A stretch of DNA of 60,221 nucleotides from an uncultured Collinsella sp. (lineage in GTDB: Bacteria; Actinomycetota; Coriobacteriia; Coriobacteriales; Coriobacteriaceae): NCBI GenBank assembly GCA_902464495.1, contig CABQJK010000010.1, positions 1 to 60,221 of the forward strand, read 5' to 3'. Below, piece after piece: positions 26,325 to 34,667 of this stretch. The stretch's first letter is position 1, and each line of letters begins with the position of its first letter. Below the pieces are notes generated by a model that saw only the letters and a list, made by a program, of their open reading frames with translations, was not told the origin of the DNA and ran no database searches. The position numbers were made by a program, and so were the translations under genes.

Positions 26325-26975
26325 CTACTCCCAATGCCCAGGAGTGTCGACGACCCAGTGCTGTCCTGCGGCCTGCTGTTCGTAGTGGCCTTGGTCCTCT
26401 GTGGTGGTGTAGGAGTCGTCAACGTAGCCGCCGTGGTCTTGACCTTGGGTCCACATGGTGTCGCTATGGGCGTAGAAGCTTGATTTGGAATCGAAGACAG
26501 CTCCGCAGGCAGTACAAATGCAACGCTCGTGGCGTGTATAAACGATATTGGGCACCCATACCTGGCCGTAATCCGTCTCCCAGTGACCCTGCTCGGACAC
26601 CCACTTTTTCTGAGACTCGGCAGGCTTTGATTCGCTGCTGTTGGTCTCAGCAGGCTTGCTGGGATTGGTTTTGCCTTGAGTTGCCTGTGCGGACTCCGAG
26701 TTTTTGCTCTCGCTATCGTCTGCCTTGGTGCCAGCGTCAGCGGCGGTTGCTTCTTGGACCGTTACGGTGTTGGCACTCGTAGCGGAATCATTGCCCTTCT
26801 GGGTATTTGTTTCCTTCGCTTCCTTCTTGGTTGACTTGCTGCCGGTGGGCTTTTCAATGGCGTCCGATTCCTGATCGGCGCTGCATCCAGAGCAGCCGGC
26901 GAGTGGGATGCACAGCGCTATGCCGAGCGCGGCCATCAGAGCCATTGTGGCGATTGCGAATGGTTTGGTTCTCAT
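26325..26975 (-). CDS. Secreted lipoprotein with Cys/His-containing C-terminal repeats
   Basis: A 216-aa lipoprotein. A signal peptide ends in the lipobox LAGC at about residues 24-27. A long Ser/Thr/Glu/Lys-rich linker (about 30-125) probably spans the wall. The C-terminal part has a CxC-x-x-C cluster (CICTACGAVF) with a nearby His (YAHSD), and motifs HWETDYGQVWV and GQHWVVDTPGHWE. Such GHWE/WVVD motifs recur in Gram-positive surface proteins, and the Cys/His cluster may bind zinc. ATG 26975 follows GGAGGACGAC. Part of the 3' end is duplicated downstream of the next gene. Confidence 0.75.
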   Translation of the reverse strand: MRTKPFAIATMALMAALGIALCIPLAGCSGCSADQESDAIEKPTGSKSTKKEAKETNTQKGNDSATSANTVTVQEATAADAGTKADDSESKNSESAQATQGKTNPSKPAETNSSESKPAESQKKWVSEQGHWETDYGQVWVPNIVYTRHERCICTACGAVFDSKSSFYAHSDTMWTQGQDHGGYVDDSYTTTEDQGHYEQQAAGQHWVVDTPGHWE

Positions 26976-27020
26976 GTCGTCCTCCATAGACGTTGGATGT
27001 CACATTGGATTATCGGATAT

Positions 27021-27083
27021 CGTGGGGACAAACCAAGGCGTCTGTTCCCAATACCCGAGGGTGTCGACGACCCGGTGCTGCCC
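27021..27083 (-). pseudogene. Partial duplicate of the lipoprotein gene 3' end
   Basis: Bases 27021-27083 match 26304-26365 at most positions (for example GTGTCGACGACCC and ACGCCTNGG...TTGTCCCCACGA read on either strand). The minus-strand translation GQHRVVDTLGYWEQ mirrors GQHWVVDTPGHWE of the intact gene, but the stop codon is changed to a sense codon. It appears to be a decayed fragment from tandem duplication. Confidence 0.7.
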
Positions 27084-27207
27084 CGTGGTCGACAACTGGG
27101 TGGCATGGCATGCCAGAATCCGATCGCAAACGGCCCCGAGACAACTGTGCAAGTTCTTGCCATGACGTGAGAAAAACTTGCAGATTGAGGTGGGCAGTAT
27201 CTTCGGT

Positions 27208-29367
27208 TCAGTCCTGCTTTTCCGGGTCGTATCCCTTTGTATACACGGTAAAGCTAAGGTCATCGATCGTGCCGGTGCTGTAGACGCAGGCATCGGGCGT
27301 GTTCCATGTGTCCTGGACGGTCCAGTCGATCGAGACACATTCGGGCCCATCAATTCCAAGCAATGGAATGGGTCTTGCCATCTGATCGGCATTATTGATT
27401 TGTGCAATAGCCTCCAGCAATTCGTACAGTTTTGCATGCCATGAGCTATATGGGCGCTCACCGGGCCCCTTGTAATCCAGTGTGCACTTTGATTTGGGAT
27501 GTTCGGCGAGTAGTTCCAAACGCTCATAAAGCGCTGGATATTTGACTCCAGAAAACTCGACTTGTACATACCGATTGCCATCGAGGACGGCTCCGTACCA
27601 CAGCACGGAGTATGGATACCCGATCTTGTCTGGTCGTTTGATTTCTGTTCTGCAATTGGGCTGGTTGACGATGGACAACCATGTCCCATAGAGCTCGTCC
27701 GAAATGAGGTCATTCGCCTGGTGCGTTGGGCCAAGACCATCAAGGACAAAGCTGCCGAGGCGCTCGAAATAGCGAGCACAATCCGGTGAGCCTTTTTTAT
27801 ATGCCGTATCGGCCTTTCTCCGTATATTGAGCGCGACGTCGCGGGGTGATTTGCGCCCAAGATGCTTCTCGGCGTTAAGGCGCGGGTTGCAATAGAGCTT
27901 GGTTTCCTCGCTATATCGGCCGCAGTACTTACTGTTGGGTCCGGTTGGGAAAAAGAGCGAGCCGCAGGTTTGGCATGTTATCGGCATAATGCCGCACAGC
28001 AGCAGCTCGTGGAGGATACGGGCATACAGGCTGGCGAAGGACCATTCCTCCTCCGTGACATATAGCTCTCCTGCCTTTGCGATAATCGCTTGGCGATTCA
28101 CAAGTTCATTGAGTTCTGCTTGGTTGTTGAGCTCGGCATGTTTGTGAAAGTCTTCCCTTGCAAAGATGTCGTTGTCGCGCATCGCTTTGACGTAGTTGCT
28201 ACGAAATAACTGCATAAAAGGGGCGTCATTCATCTGTTTAATATCATCCAGGTGTTTTTCGAGCCTCCGGGCCGTTTCGTTTCCCGGTAAATGCTTTTTG
28301 GCTATGTGCAGAAAACTGCCACCAAAGTCGATGATGCCCGGTAGCTGCTTATCGAATAACTGAAAACGGCGTGGGTCGCTTGCCCAGATGGCGGCCGGGA
28401 ATAGTTCCTCTTTCTGCGAGAGCAGCTCTGGTGCACTTGTGTTTTTAAGTAACGGGGCCAGTTCCAGGCACCCCTGATAAAAAACAATGAGAAGCGCTCG
28501 AAGGAGTTCGATATTGGTGCAAACGCAAGCAGTTTCTACTTGAGACTTGACCTTTGGGTAACCATTTCTTGGATTGTCGTGGTCATATGGCACCGGTGCT
28601 GTTAGGGCAATCGACCCGTTTGCGGTTGTTATCGTCATGTTGTTCGACATGAGCCGAAGATAGGAACCGAAGAGCGTGGCCATTTCTTGGCTGTTCAGTT
28701 TACCCGATGTGGTGATGACCGCCCGATACAGGCGGTTGATCTCATTGCATTCAATAGCGTTGTTGGCCATCCAGCAATCAAAATAACGATAGTCGGGGAT
28801 TGCTGCGATGTTCATGACGCACTGCCTGCAGACGTTTTTGAGGAGATACCTGGCTTCGTCGGAAATCTCTCCATGCGCATGGCGCGTAATTGCCTTATCG
28901 AAGATCGGATTAAAGAAATCGAGATCGAGCTCCTTTTGGTTTTGAAGGATTAATTCGATCTCAGCTTCACTCAATTCTACTTGTGCGGGCTCCTGATCGG
29001 GACCGTTTAAGTCAGCCTGGTCGTTAAGATCTGTTTCGGTAGTCCTGTCTGTTGAAATGTTCGGTACGCGGTCGGGAGAAGCGGGGGAACGGTTAATGGC
29101 GTTCTGCAGCTCGATATAAGATCGCTGTCTTGTTTGCTCGTAAAAGTGGGACGCGATTTCGCTGAAAAACGAGCTTAGGTCAACGCGCAATAGGTCGTTG
29201 GCTATGGAGACGAGACTCCAAGCGCTTGCATTGCTGGATTCTCTGCCATCCCCAGAGCGATTAATCCCTGGCGCTCTGTTAAGAAGGAGCATGCGGGGAT
29301 TAATGGGGGAGCGAAGAAAGCCAACTTTAAAACCCCAGCTAAATGGCTCATTTTTGGATTCAGACAT
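27208..29367 (-). CDS. Large cytosolic protein with a central zinc-finger-like motif (DUF6076-like)
   Basis: A 719-aa protein without signal peptide or membrane helices. At about residues 480-520 it has CQTCGSLFFPTGPNSKYCG followed by a fourth Cys (YCNPR), then a helix rich in R/K. This C-x2-C...YC...C arrangement resembles the treble-clef motif of the DUF6076 group. An acidic linker with many D/E/N/Q lies near 110-145. The C-terminal ~150 residues have a beta-rich pattern. The function is unknown. It is transcribed away from the small acidic gene at 29477, sharing a 109-bp divergent spacer. Confidence 0.65.
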   Translation of the reverse strand: MSESKNEPFSWGFKVGFLRSPINPRMLLLNRAPGINRSGDGRESSNASAWSLVSIANDLLRVDLSSFFSEIASHFYEQTRQRSYIELQNAINRSPASPDRVPNISTDRTTETDLNDQADLNGPDQEPAQVELSEAEIELILQNQKELDLDFFNPIFDKAITRHAHGEISDEARYLLKNVCRQCVMNIAAIPDYRYFDCWMANNAIECNEINRLYRAVITTSGKLNSQEMATLFGSYLRLMSNNMTITTANGSIALTAPVPYDHDNPRNGYPKVKSQVETACVCTNIELLRALLIVFYQGCLELAPLLKNTSAPELLSQKEELFPAAIWASDPRRFQLFDKQLPGIIDFGGSFLHIAKKHLPGNETARRLEKHLDDIKQMNDAPFMQLFRSNYVKAMRDNDIFAREDFHKHAELNNQAELNELVNRQAIIAKAGELYVTEEEWSFASLYARILHELLLCGIMPITCQTCGSLFFPTGPNSKYCGRYSEETKLYCNPRLNAEKHLGRKSPRDVALNIRRKADTAYKKGSPDCARYFERLGSFVLDGLGPTHQANDLISDELYGTWLSIVNQPNCRTEIKRPDKIGYPYSVLWYGAVLDGNRYVQVEFSGVKYPALYERLELLAEHPKSKCTLDYKGPGERPYSSWHAKLYELLEAIAQINNADQMARPIPLLGIDGPECVSIDWTVQDTWNTPDACVYSTGTIDDLSFTVYTKGYDPEKQD

Positions 29368-29476
29368 CGATGCTCCAAACAGCCAAAATTTAAAACGCGA
29401 TAAAAGTTATATTACGCGGCTGTTCGCGGCTGTTCAATGGTGTCAAGCGAAAAGGCTCAAATCAAGGGAGGCCGTT

Positions 29477-29803
29477 ATGCCCGATTACATCAATCTCAAC
29501 GAGGCAAATAGCAATGTTCGCGAGCGCGAGGCGAATGCTCTTCGCGAGATTGCCGCCGTTGCCATGGGCCGTTTGCGTCAGATGCGCAAGCAGCGCGGGC
29601 GTGGCTACGTGTCATTGGAAGAATTCTACGATGCGCTGGATGCTTACGAAGTGATTCGTGAGCGGGTTGAGGAGCTGGACCAGCTCGGCTTTGAGTTTAG
29701 GTGGCCATCGGCCTCTGATGTGGGGCTCGATGAGTATGCCGGACCCGAATGGGATGAGGACGACAACTCTCCGCTTGATCGCGGTTTCGATATCGCTTGT
29801 TAA
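29477..29803 (+). CDS. Small acidic helical protein of unknown function
   Basis: A 108-aa protein. The first half is helical and mixed in charge (EREANALREIAAVAMGRLRQ, then a basic KQRGRG patch). The rest is strongly acidic (SLEEFYDALDAYEVIRERVE; PEWDEDDNSPLD). ATG 29477 follows GGGAGG; the longer frame upstream runs into the divergent promoter. It is the first gene of a rightward series ending in the helicase-nuclease and PIWI-like pair. A DNA-mimic or adaptor role is conceivable but unproven. Confidence 0.65.
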   Translation: MPDYINLNEANSNVREREANALREIAAVAMGRLRQMRKQRGRGYVSLEEFYDALDAYEVIRERVEELDQLGFEFRWPSASDVGLDEYAGPEWDEDDNSPLDRGFDIAC

Positions 29804-29833
29804 TGTGCCCGCACCATTGATTGGAGACAAAAC

Positions 29834-30451
29834 ATGTACCCGTACTACGAATGTGATAACTATCCCATCAGCATCAAGGACGCCGATGGTCCGTTTCTGA
29901 TTATGGAGGCAGCTCTTTTTGGCGGCGATAAACTTGATGATGAGTTTAAGAAAACCGCCACATATAGCTGTTCGTGCGCGACTGTTTCCGCGGCGATTGA
30001 TATTTGTAGATCGACGACGAACGGTCTTGATGATCCTTGGTATGAAAGCTGGGAGAAGGCGGTTGAGCGCTATCCGCTCGAGGAGCATGATGGCGCGGCG
30101 GCGTTGTATTGGATTGAGCCGACCGACCCGTTCACGGCTCTGTGCGCCTTTTATCCTCATCCTGATCTTGAGCCGTATGTGGCCGAGGCAATCAGTGCCA
30201 TTGATACCTATTTGCTGGAGCACGAGTACTGCTCCTATACGCTCGATCACTTGGATCTGAAGCACGTTAAAGTTCTGCTCAGCGCTGCTTGGGGGCTGGC
30301 ACGTATCCTCGAAGAAGCTTGGACTACTCATGACCCCGATGTTTTGGAAAAGATCGAGGACACTACGTACAACGCGTATATAACGGTTAGAGATCTGATT
30401 GAGGGCGAAGAGGTAGCCAAGGCCAGCCCAAAAGCCGATGACAGTCTTTAG
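29834..30451 (+). CDS. Acidic protein of unknown function upstream of the helicase
   Basis: A 205-aa acidic protein that I do not recognise. It begins MYPYYECDNYPISIKDADGP and contains a central YWIEPTDPFTALCAFYPHPD segment, followed by helices to the end. No signal peptide or membrane segment is visible. ATG 29834 follows GGAG. The gene starts 31 bp after the 108-aa gene, so the two form an operon. The helicase gene follows after 283 bp. Confidence 0.7.
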   Translation: MYPYYECDNYPISIKDADGPFLIMEAALFGGDKLDDEFKKTATYSCSCATVSAAIDICRSTTNGLDDPWYESWEKAVERYPLEEHDGAAALYWIEPTDPFTALCAFYPHPDLEPYVAEAISAIDTYLLEHEYCSYTLDHLDLKHVKVLLSAAWGLARILEEAWTTHDPDVLEKIEDTTYNAYITVRDLIEGEEVAKASPKADDSL

Positions 30452-30734
30452 CTGCTGCACTGGGCAGCACGTCTGAATGGCGAGCCGTCACGCAAAAGCG
30501 CGGACGGCCCGCCAACCTCGGACGCTACATCGTTCCCTTGCTAGCGGCGTAATAGTCTGCTTGTTTGAGGGGGTTCTCGTAGGCGCGCCACTTTGCTTCG
30601 TGTGGGTAGTTGCCTACTGCTTTTTCCTTTTTGTCTTAAGAGGCGCTCATGCCGTCTCCCAACCACCCTGCGTGAGTTTTTGTCCGCACGGGATGGTATT
30701 CAACACATGCAACAACTAAATCGGAGGTTTGACC

Positions 30735-33700
30735 ATGGCTACGTGGGATCTCAACTGTCAATCGATTTCGTCGTCTGCGGACGACAAGGAGCTCGCTCCC
30801 TATCTTGCACGTCAAAAGGCGATGCGTGAGTTTTTTGAGCGCGCGTTGTTTGTTCCCAAGGATCAGGACAACAATGGCCTGTACTTTTTGGGTGCCACGA
30901 CGGGCTCGGGTAAAAACTATACGGCCGAACAGGTCACGGCCGACCTCATCGCCGGTGGCTGGGACGATTCGGGCTGTTTTAGCAAGTGCCCGGGCCGTCG
31001 TTACCTGGTGTTTGTGGTGCCGGGTAAGGACAACCGCGACAACTACGTTGCAAGCGTGCACAAATTGCTGGTTGACCAGGGCATGGATGGCGATGTCGCG
31101 CAGCGCATGGTGTTCGATCTTCCGCGCGCGGGCGATAACATCCTGCATTGGATTGAGGCTACGCGCGGCAAGGGCGCCGTGGGCGTGCGTGACATCCCGT
31201 GTCCCATCGAGGCAGACGACGAGAACTCTCATCGCATCATTAAGCGGGCGTGGTGCAACGCGATGGAGATCGCCGATGATCTCCTGGGCATTCTCGACAC
31301 TCGAAATCGCCTGGGAGGTGTTGCAGACCGTTTGACCCCCGCCCTTCGCGACAAACTATCGTCGGCGGATGCGAGCTTGCGTTGGGCGGTGAGCCACGAG
31401 CTTAAAAACGTCACGCGCGGTATGGAGGTGATCCCTCAGATTTGGCCGTCTGCCCTGCTCAATGACGAGAACATGCCGCATGTGATTGCCCTGACACCGC
31501 AAAAGCTCATCAATAGGATCGATACGGTGACCGGTGCTGGCGTTGTGCTCTTTAACGCAATGGCTGCCGAGAAGAGTCTGTTTATCTTTGATGAGATCGA
31601 CCACATGAAGGCCGACATACTGTCGACGCTGACAGACGATCCCGTGACGTTTCAGCCGGACGAAGTGCTGCGCATTCTCGACCGTCATTTTAACGGTGGC
31701 GTGGTGGACCCTCTGCTGTTGGGAAATCGCGATCAGTGGATGGCGGTCTACACGCACGCCTCCACGTCGGGCGACCACAAGGGATCGAATGCCGAGAGGA
31801 ACAGGGTTTCGCGAACGAGCGTAGAGGAGGCTGCCGAAGAAATCGCCAAGGATGCCAAGAAAATTCAAAAGGCACTTGCCTCTTGTATTAAGGAAATGAA
31901 ACTGCGCCCGCCTTTTGCGCTGTCTGAAGAGGCGAAAGAAGAGCAGCTCTCCGGTCGACACCTGTTTGGTAGTGACGATATTTCGGTGGGTGACAACTCG
32001 GTAAACCCGTTGCGTTACAAGCTCAATGAGGGCGGTACCCACAATATGATTACGGCTCATGGGGCGGATGGGCAGCAAACCGTTAACAAGGCGGTTCGTC
32101 GTTCGCGTGGCGTCGTTAGGATGGTGGTGGGTCATCTTGCCCGCTGCGCCACACTTATGGACAGCCTGTACTACGGGGGTCTTTCGTACAAGGACGACCT
32201 TTCGCGCAAGAACATCATCGATGCCCTGGGCATTAGGAACAACCAGACCAGTGAGAGGTATTTTTGGGATGCGTTGATGCTGGCGCTGTTCTTTAAGGAC
32301 CGCAAGAACGACGACATTGATGCTGCGGACGACTCGATGTATGCGTGTGGCGTTGATTACCTGGTAATGGAAACTACCATCGAGCATATGTTTACCACGT
32401 ATCTAACCAGCCATGGCATTGAGCGCATGCCCGAGGCCTACCTTGCCTCCATTGCCGCCAAAGCGCCTTGCGTGTGCATGAGCGCAACATGGAGTGCGCC
32501 GACCGTCAAAAACTTCAACCTAGATTACCTTGACGAGGTTCATGGCGTGGTTCGCAAGGATGCCTGGATCGACGAGCTCAACCAGGAGATCGTGCGACAG
32601 ACCAAGCTGTTTAACAAACAGGCTGCGAAGGAGTACGACGTCGATATTGCCTGGGTGGATGAGTCCAAGGAAATTGCCGGCATGGTCGCGCTGGCGGGCG
32701 GCGCCTTTGGCGGCATCATCGTGTCGCCCGACGAGGTGTACGAGCGCGCGATGCGGTTCTTTGACGGGATTGGCGTGAGTGAGGGCCTTGCGGTGCGCCT
32801 GCGCTTAAAGATTGCCGACAGGGTGGGCATAAGCGACGCCAAGAGCATCGAGTTTGAGTTGAAACGCCTGAGCAAGACGCTCGTTGCCGTGGGCACTTGG
32901 GCCCGTGGTGTGGCGCGTAACGAGCAACAGGCGGGAGCCGTTTTTACCACGCGCCACATGGGAAATCATGGCGAATTTAATAGTCTGGCGCTTGATCTTG
33001 CACGCGAGATTGTTGCGGAGCTGGTGATTAGAAACGTCAAGTGCCCCGAGATGTCGTACGAGAAATCGCTTGAGGCCGTCAAGGACATGGTGCCGTGCTT
33101 TAACGCTGCGGAATGGGATGCAGGTTGGCGTGGCGCTCAAAAACGTCTCGAGCTGGGCCAGCCGACCCTGATGTTCATCAATCTTTCGGCCGGCGGCTTT
33201 TCCAAGAATCTCAAATACAAGGTGCCGGAGAATCTGTGCGACATGGTTCGCCAGGTCGATTGCGGCTTTGAGAATGCCGACCGTCGCCCCAAGATGGATC
33301 TTGATTTCTTATATATCGAGTCGCCCACAAGTCGTTTGACCTGGGGAGTGGAGATCAACTCGGACAAGTTTGTCCAGCAGGCGCTACTTGGCGTGGTGGA
33401 GCAGGAGGAGCTGGTGGCGCGCGGCGAGGTTCCGTTTACCAAGAAACGACATAACGTACAGCTGTTGCTGTCTGGCGCCAAACAGGGTCTGCCAGTTCGC
33501 AACACCACCTCTTATCAGGTCGAAGGTGCTCGTATTGTTGCGCAGGCTGTGGGCCGTTTGATGCGCACGAGCGTGAAGATGCCCCGTGTGCAGGTGATGC
33601 TCGACCGCGAGATTGCGAACGATTGCAACTTTTCGTTCTTGCATGATTTGCCGATGGGCTACGAGCTGGAGCGGGTGGTCGGTGCGTGCGCGGCGGTCAA

Positions 33701-34667
33701 CAATCATATGGCGGATGACAAGGACCTTGCTATCGCCAAGCAGCAGAATCTTGCTGCCTTTAGGAACAACCTTGCCAAGCAAAAGCACGAGAAGCTGGCG
33801 TGGAAAGTTACCTCGCTTAATGCCGGGGAGGAGGACCTCGCTGCCTTTGATGGCGAGCGCGACTTTTATCTGCATCATTTTTGCCTGTCGTGGGAAGACC
33901 TTACGAGCTATCCGGCGCGCCGAAGCACCGCATTGCATATGCCGTACGCCACGAGTGGCTATGCCTATGCAGAAGGTGGGGCATGCAAGGTGCCGCATTT
34001 TGAGTTTCCCCGCTATGACGGTGAACCCGTCGAGCAGATCGCCGCTCGTCTGGAGGATTCCTGCCGCTGTGACAAGGGGCTAAAGGGCGCGACGGTTCGC
34101 CAGGTGAGCCAGGCTGCGGCGCGTGTGCCCGAGCTGCTTTCGATTCGCGAGGTGCGCGAGCGCTGGTCGCGCGACGGGGTGCCCGCGGCACTGCAGCCAG
34201 CGGCGACGGCGCATATGACGCCCTATATGTTCCAGGCGGTGTATCTGGGAGAGCTGGGCGAGTCTGCTGGCAGGGCCATTTTTGAGGCGTATTACGATGG
34301 CCGTTATTCGCTTACGCGTGGCGATGCTGCCCATGCCGAGACGGGCGGCGACTTTGAGGTGCTCGATGCCGCCGGCAACAAGACCGGGGTGTGGATCGAC
34401 TTTAAGCACTATCGCATCGGTGCCTATATCGCTTATGTTCGCGACGGTCGCGAGGCGTCGGATGCCGAGCGCTTTAGGGCCAAGGCTCAAAAGGTTGGGG
34501 CGAAACGCCTGCTAATCGTCAACGTTTTGGCTGATGGGGCAGCGCTTGAGTGCGTGCCCAAGGCACTCGATGCCGAGGGGACTGTGTACTCCGTTCCTTA
34601 TATGGCCGCTGACGGTGCAATCAATCTGGAGATGATGGAGGCGGTTCATCGTGCAATCGAAGCATAA
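30735..34667 (+). CDS. SF2 (XPD/DinG-like) helicase with C-terminal restriction-nuclease-like domain
   Basis: A 1310-aa protein. Walker A GATTGSGKNYT is at 53-63 and the DExx box LFIFDEIDHM at 282-291. SATW (motif III) lies near 580, and the motif VI sequence QAVGRLMRT near 936. Together these fit superfamily 2 helicases of the XPD/DinG branch. The last ~130 residues contain GGDFEVLDAAG, VWIDFKHYR near 1219 and RAKAQKVGAKRLLIVNV, a D...(D)xK arrangement typical of PD-(D/E)XK nucleases. ATG 30735 follows GGAGG. The next gene begins inside it (17-bp overlap), so the two products are probably made together. Confidence 0.75.
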   Translation: MATWDLNCQSISSSADDKELAPYLARQKAMREFFERALFVPKDQDNNGLYFLGATTGSGKNYTAEQVTADLIAGGWDDSGCFSKCPGRRYLVFVVPGKDNRDNYVASVHKLLVDQGMDGDVAQRMVFDLPRAGDNILHWIEATRGKGAVGVRDIPCPIEADDENSHRIIKRAWCNAMEIADDLLGILDTRNRLGGVADRLTPALRDKLSSADASLRWAVSHELKNVTRGMEVIPQIWPSALLNDENMPHVIALTPQKLINRIDTVTGAGVVLFNAMAAEKSLFIFDEIDHMKADILSTLTDDPVTFQPDEVLRILDRHFNGGVVDPLLLGNRDQWMAVYTHASTSGDHKGSNAERNRVSRTSVEEAAEEIAKDAKKIQKALASCIKEMKLRPPFALSEEAKEEQLSGRHLFGSDDISVGDNSVNPLRYKLNEGGTHNMITAHGADGQQTVNKAVRRSRGVVRMVVGHLARCATLMDSLYYGGLSYKDDLSRKNIIDALGIRNNQTSERYFWDALMLALFFKDRKNDDIDAADDSMYACGVDYLVMETTIEHMFTTYLTSHGIERMPEAYLASIAAKAPCVCMSATWSAPTVKNFNLDYLDEVHGVVRKDAWIDELNQEIVRQTKLFNKQAAKEYDVDIAWVDESKEIAGMVALAGGAFGGIIVSPDEVYERAMRFFDGIGVSEGLAVRLRLKIADRVGISDAKSIEFELKRLSKTLVAVGTWARGVARNEQQAGAVFTTRHMGNHGEFNSLALDLAREIVAELVIRNVKCPEMSYEKSLEAVKDMVPCFNAAEWDAGWRGAQKRLELGQPTLMFINLSAGGFSKNLKYKVPENLCDMVRQVDCGFENADRRPKMDLDFLYIESPTSRLTWGVEINSDKFVQQALLGVVEQEELVARGEVPFTKKRHNVQLLLSGAKQGLPVRNTTSYQVEGARIVAQAVGRLMRTSVKMPRVQVMLDREIANDCNFSFLHDLPMGYELERVVGACAAVNNHMADDKDLAIAKQQNLAAFRNNLAKQKHEKLAWKVTSLNAGEEDLAAFDGERDFYLHHFCLSWEDLTSYPARRSTALHMPYATSGYAYAEGGACKVPHFEFPRYDGEPVEQIAARLEDSCRCDKGLKGATVRQVSQAAARVPELLSIREVRERWSRDGVPAALQPAATAHMTPYMFQAVYLGELGESAGRAIFEAYYDGRYSLTRGDAAHAETGGDFEVLDAAGNKTGVWIDFKHYRIGAYIAYVRDGREASDAERFRAKAQKVGAKRLLIVNVLADGAALECVPKALDAEGTVYSVPYMAADGAINLEMMEAVHRAIEA

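Noticed and set aside
27000..27860. 286-aa minus-strand frame overlapping the 719-aa gene
   Set aside because: Shadow frame; only its last part reflects the duplicated lipoprotein tail.
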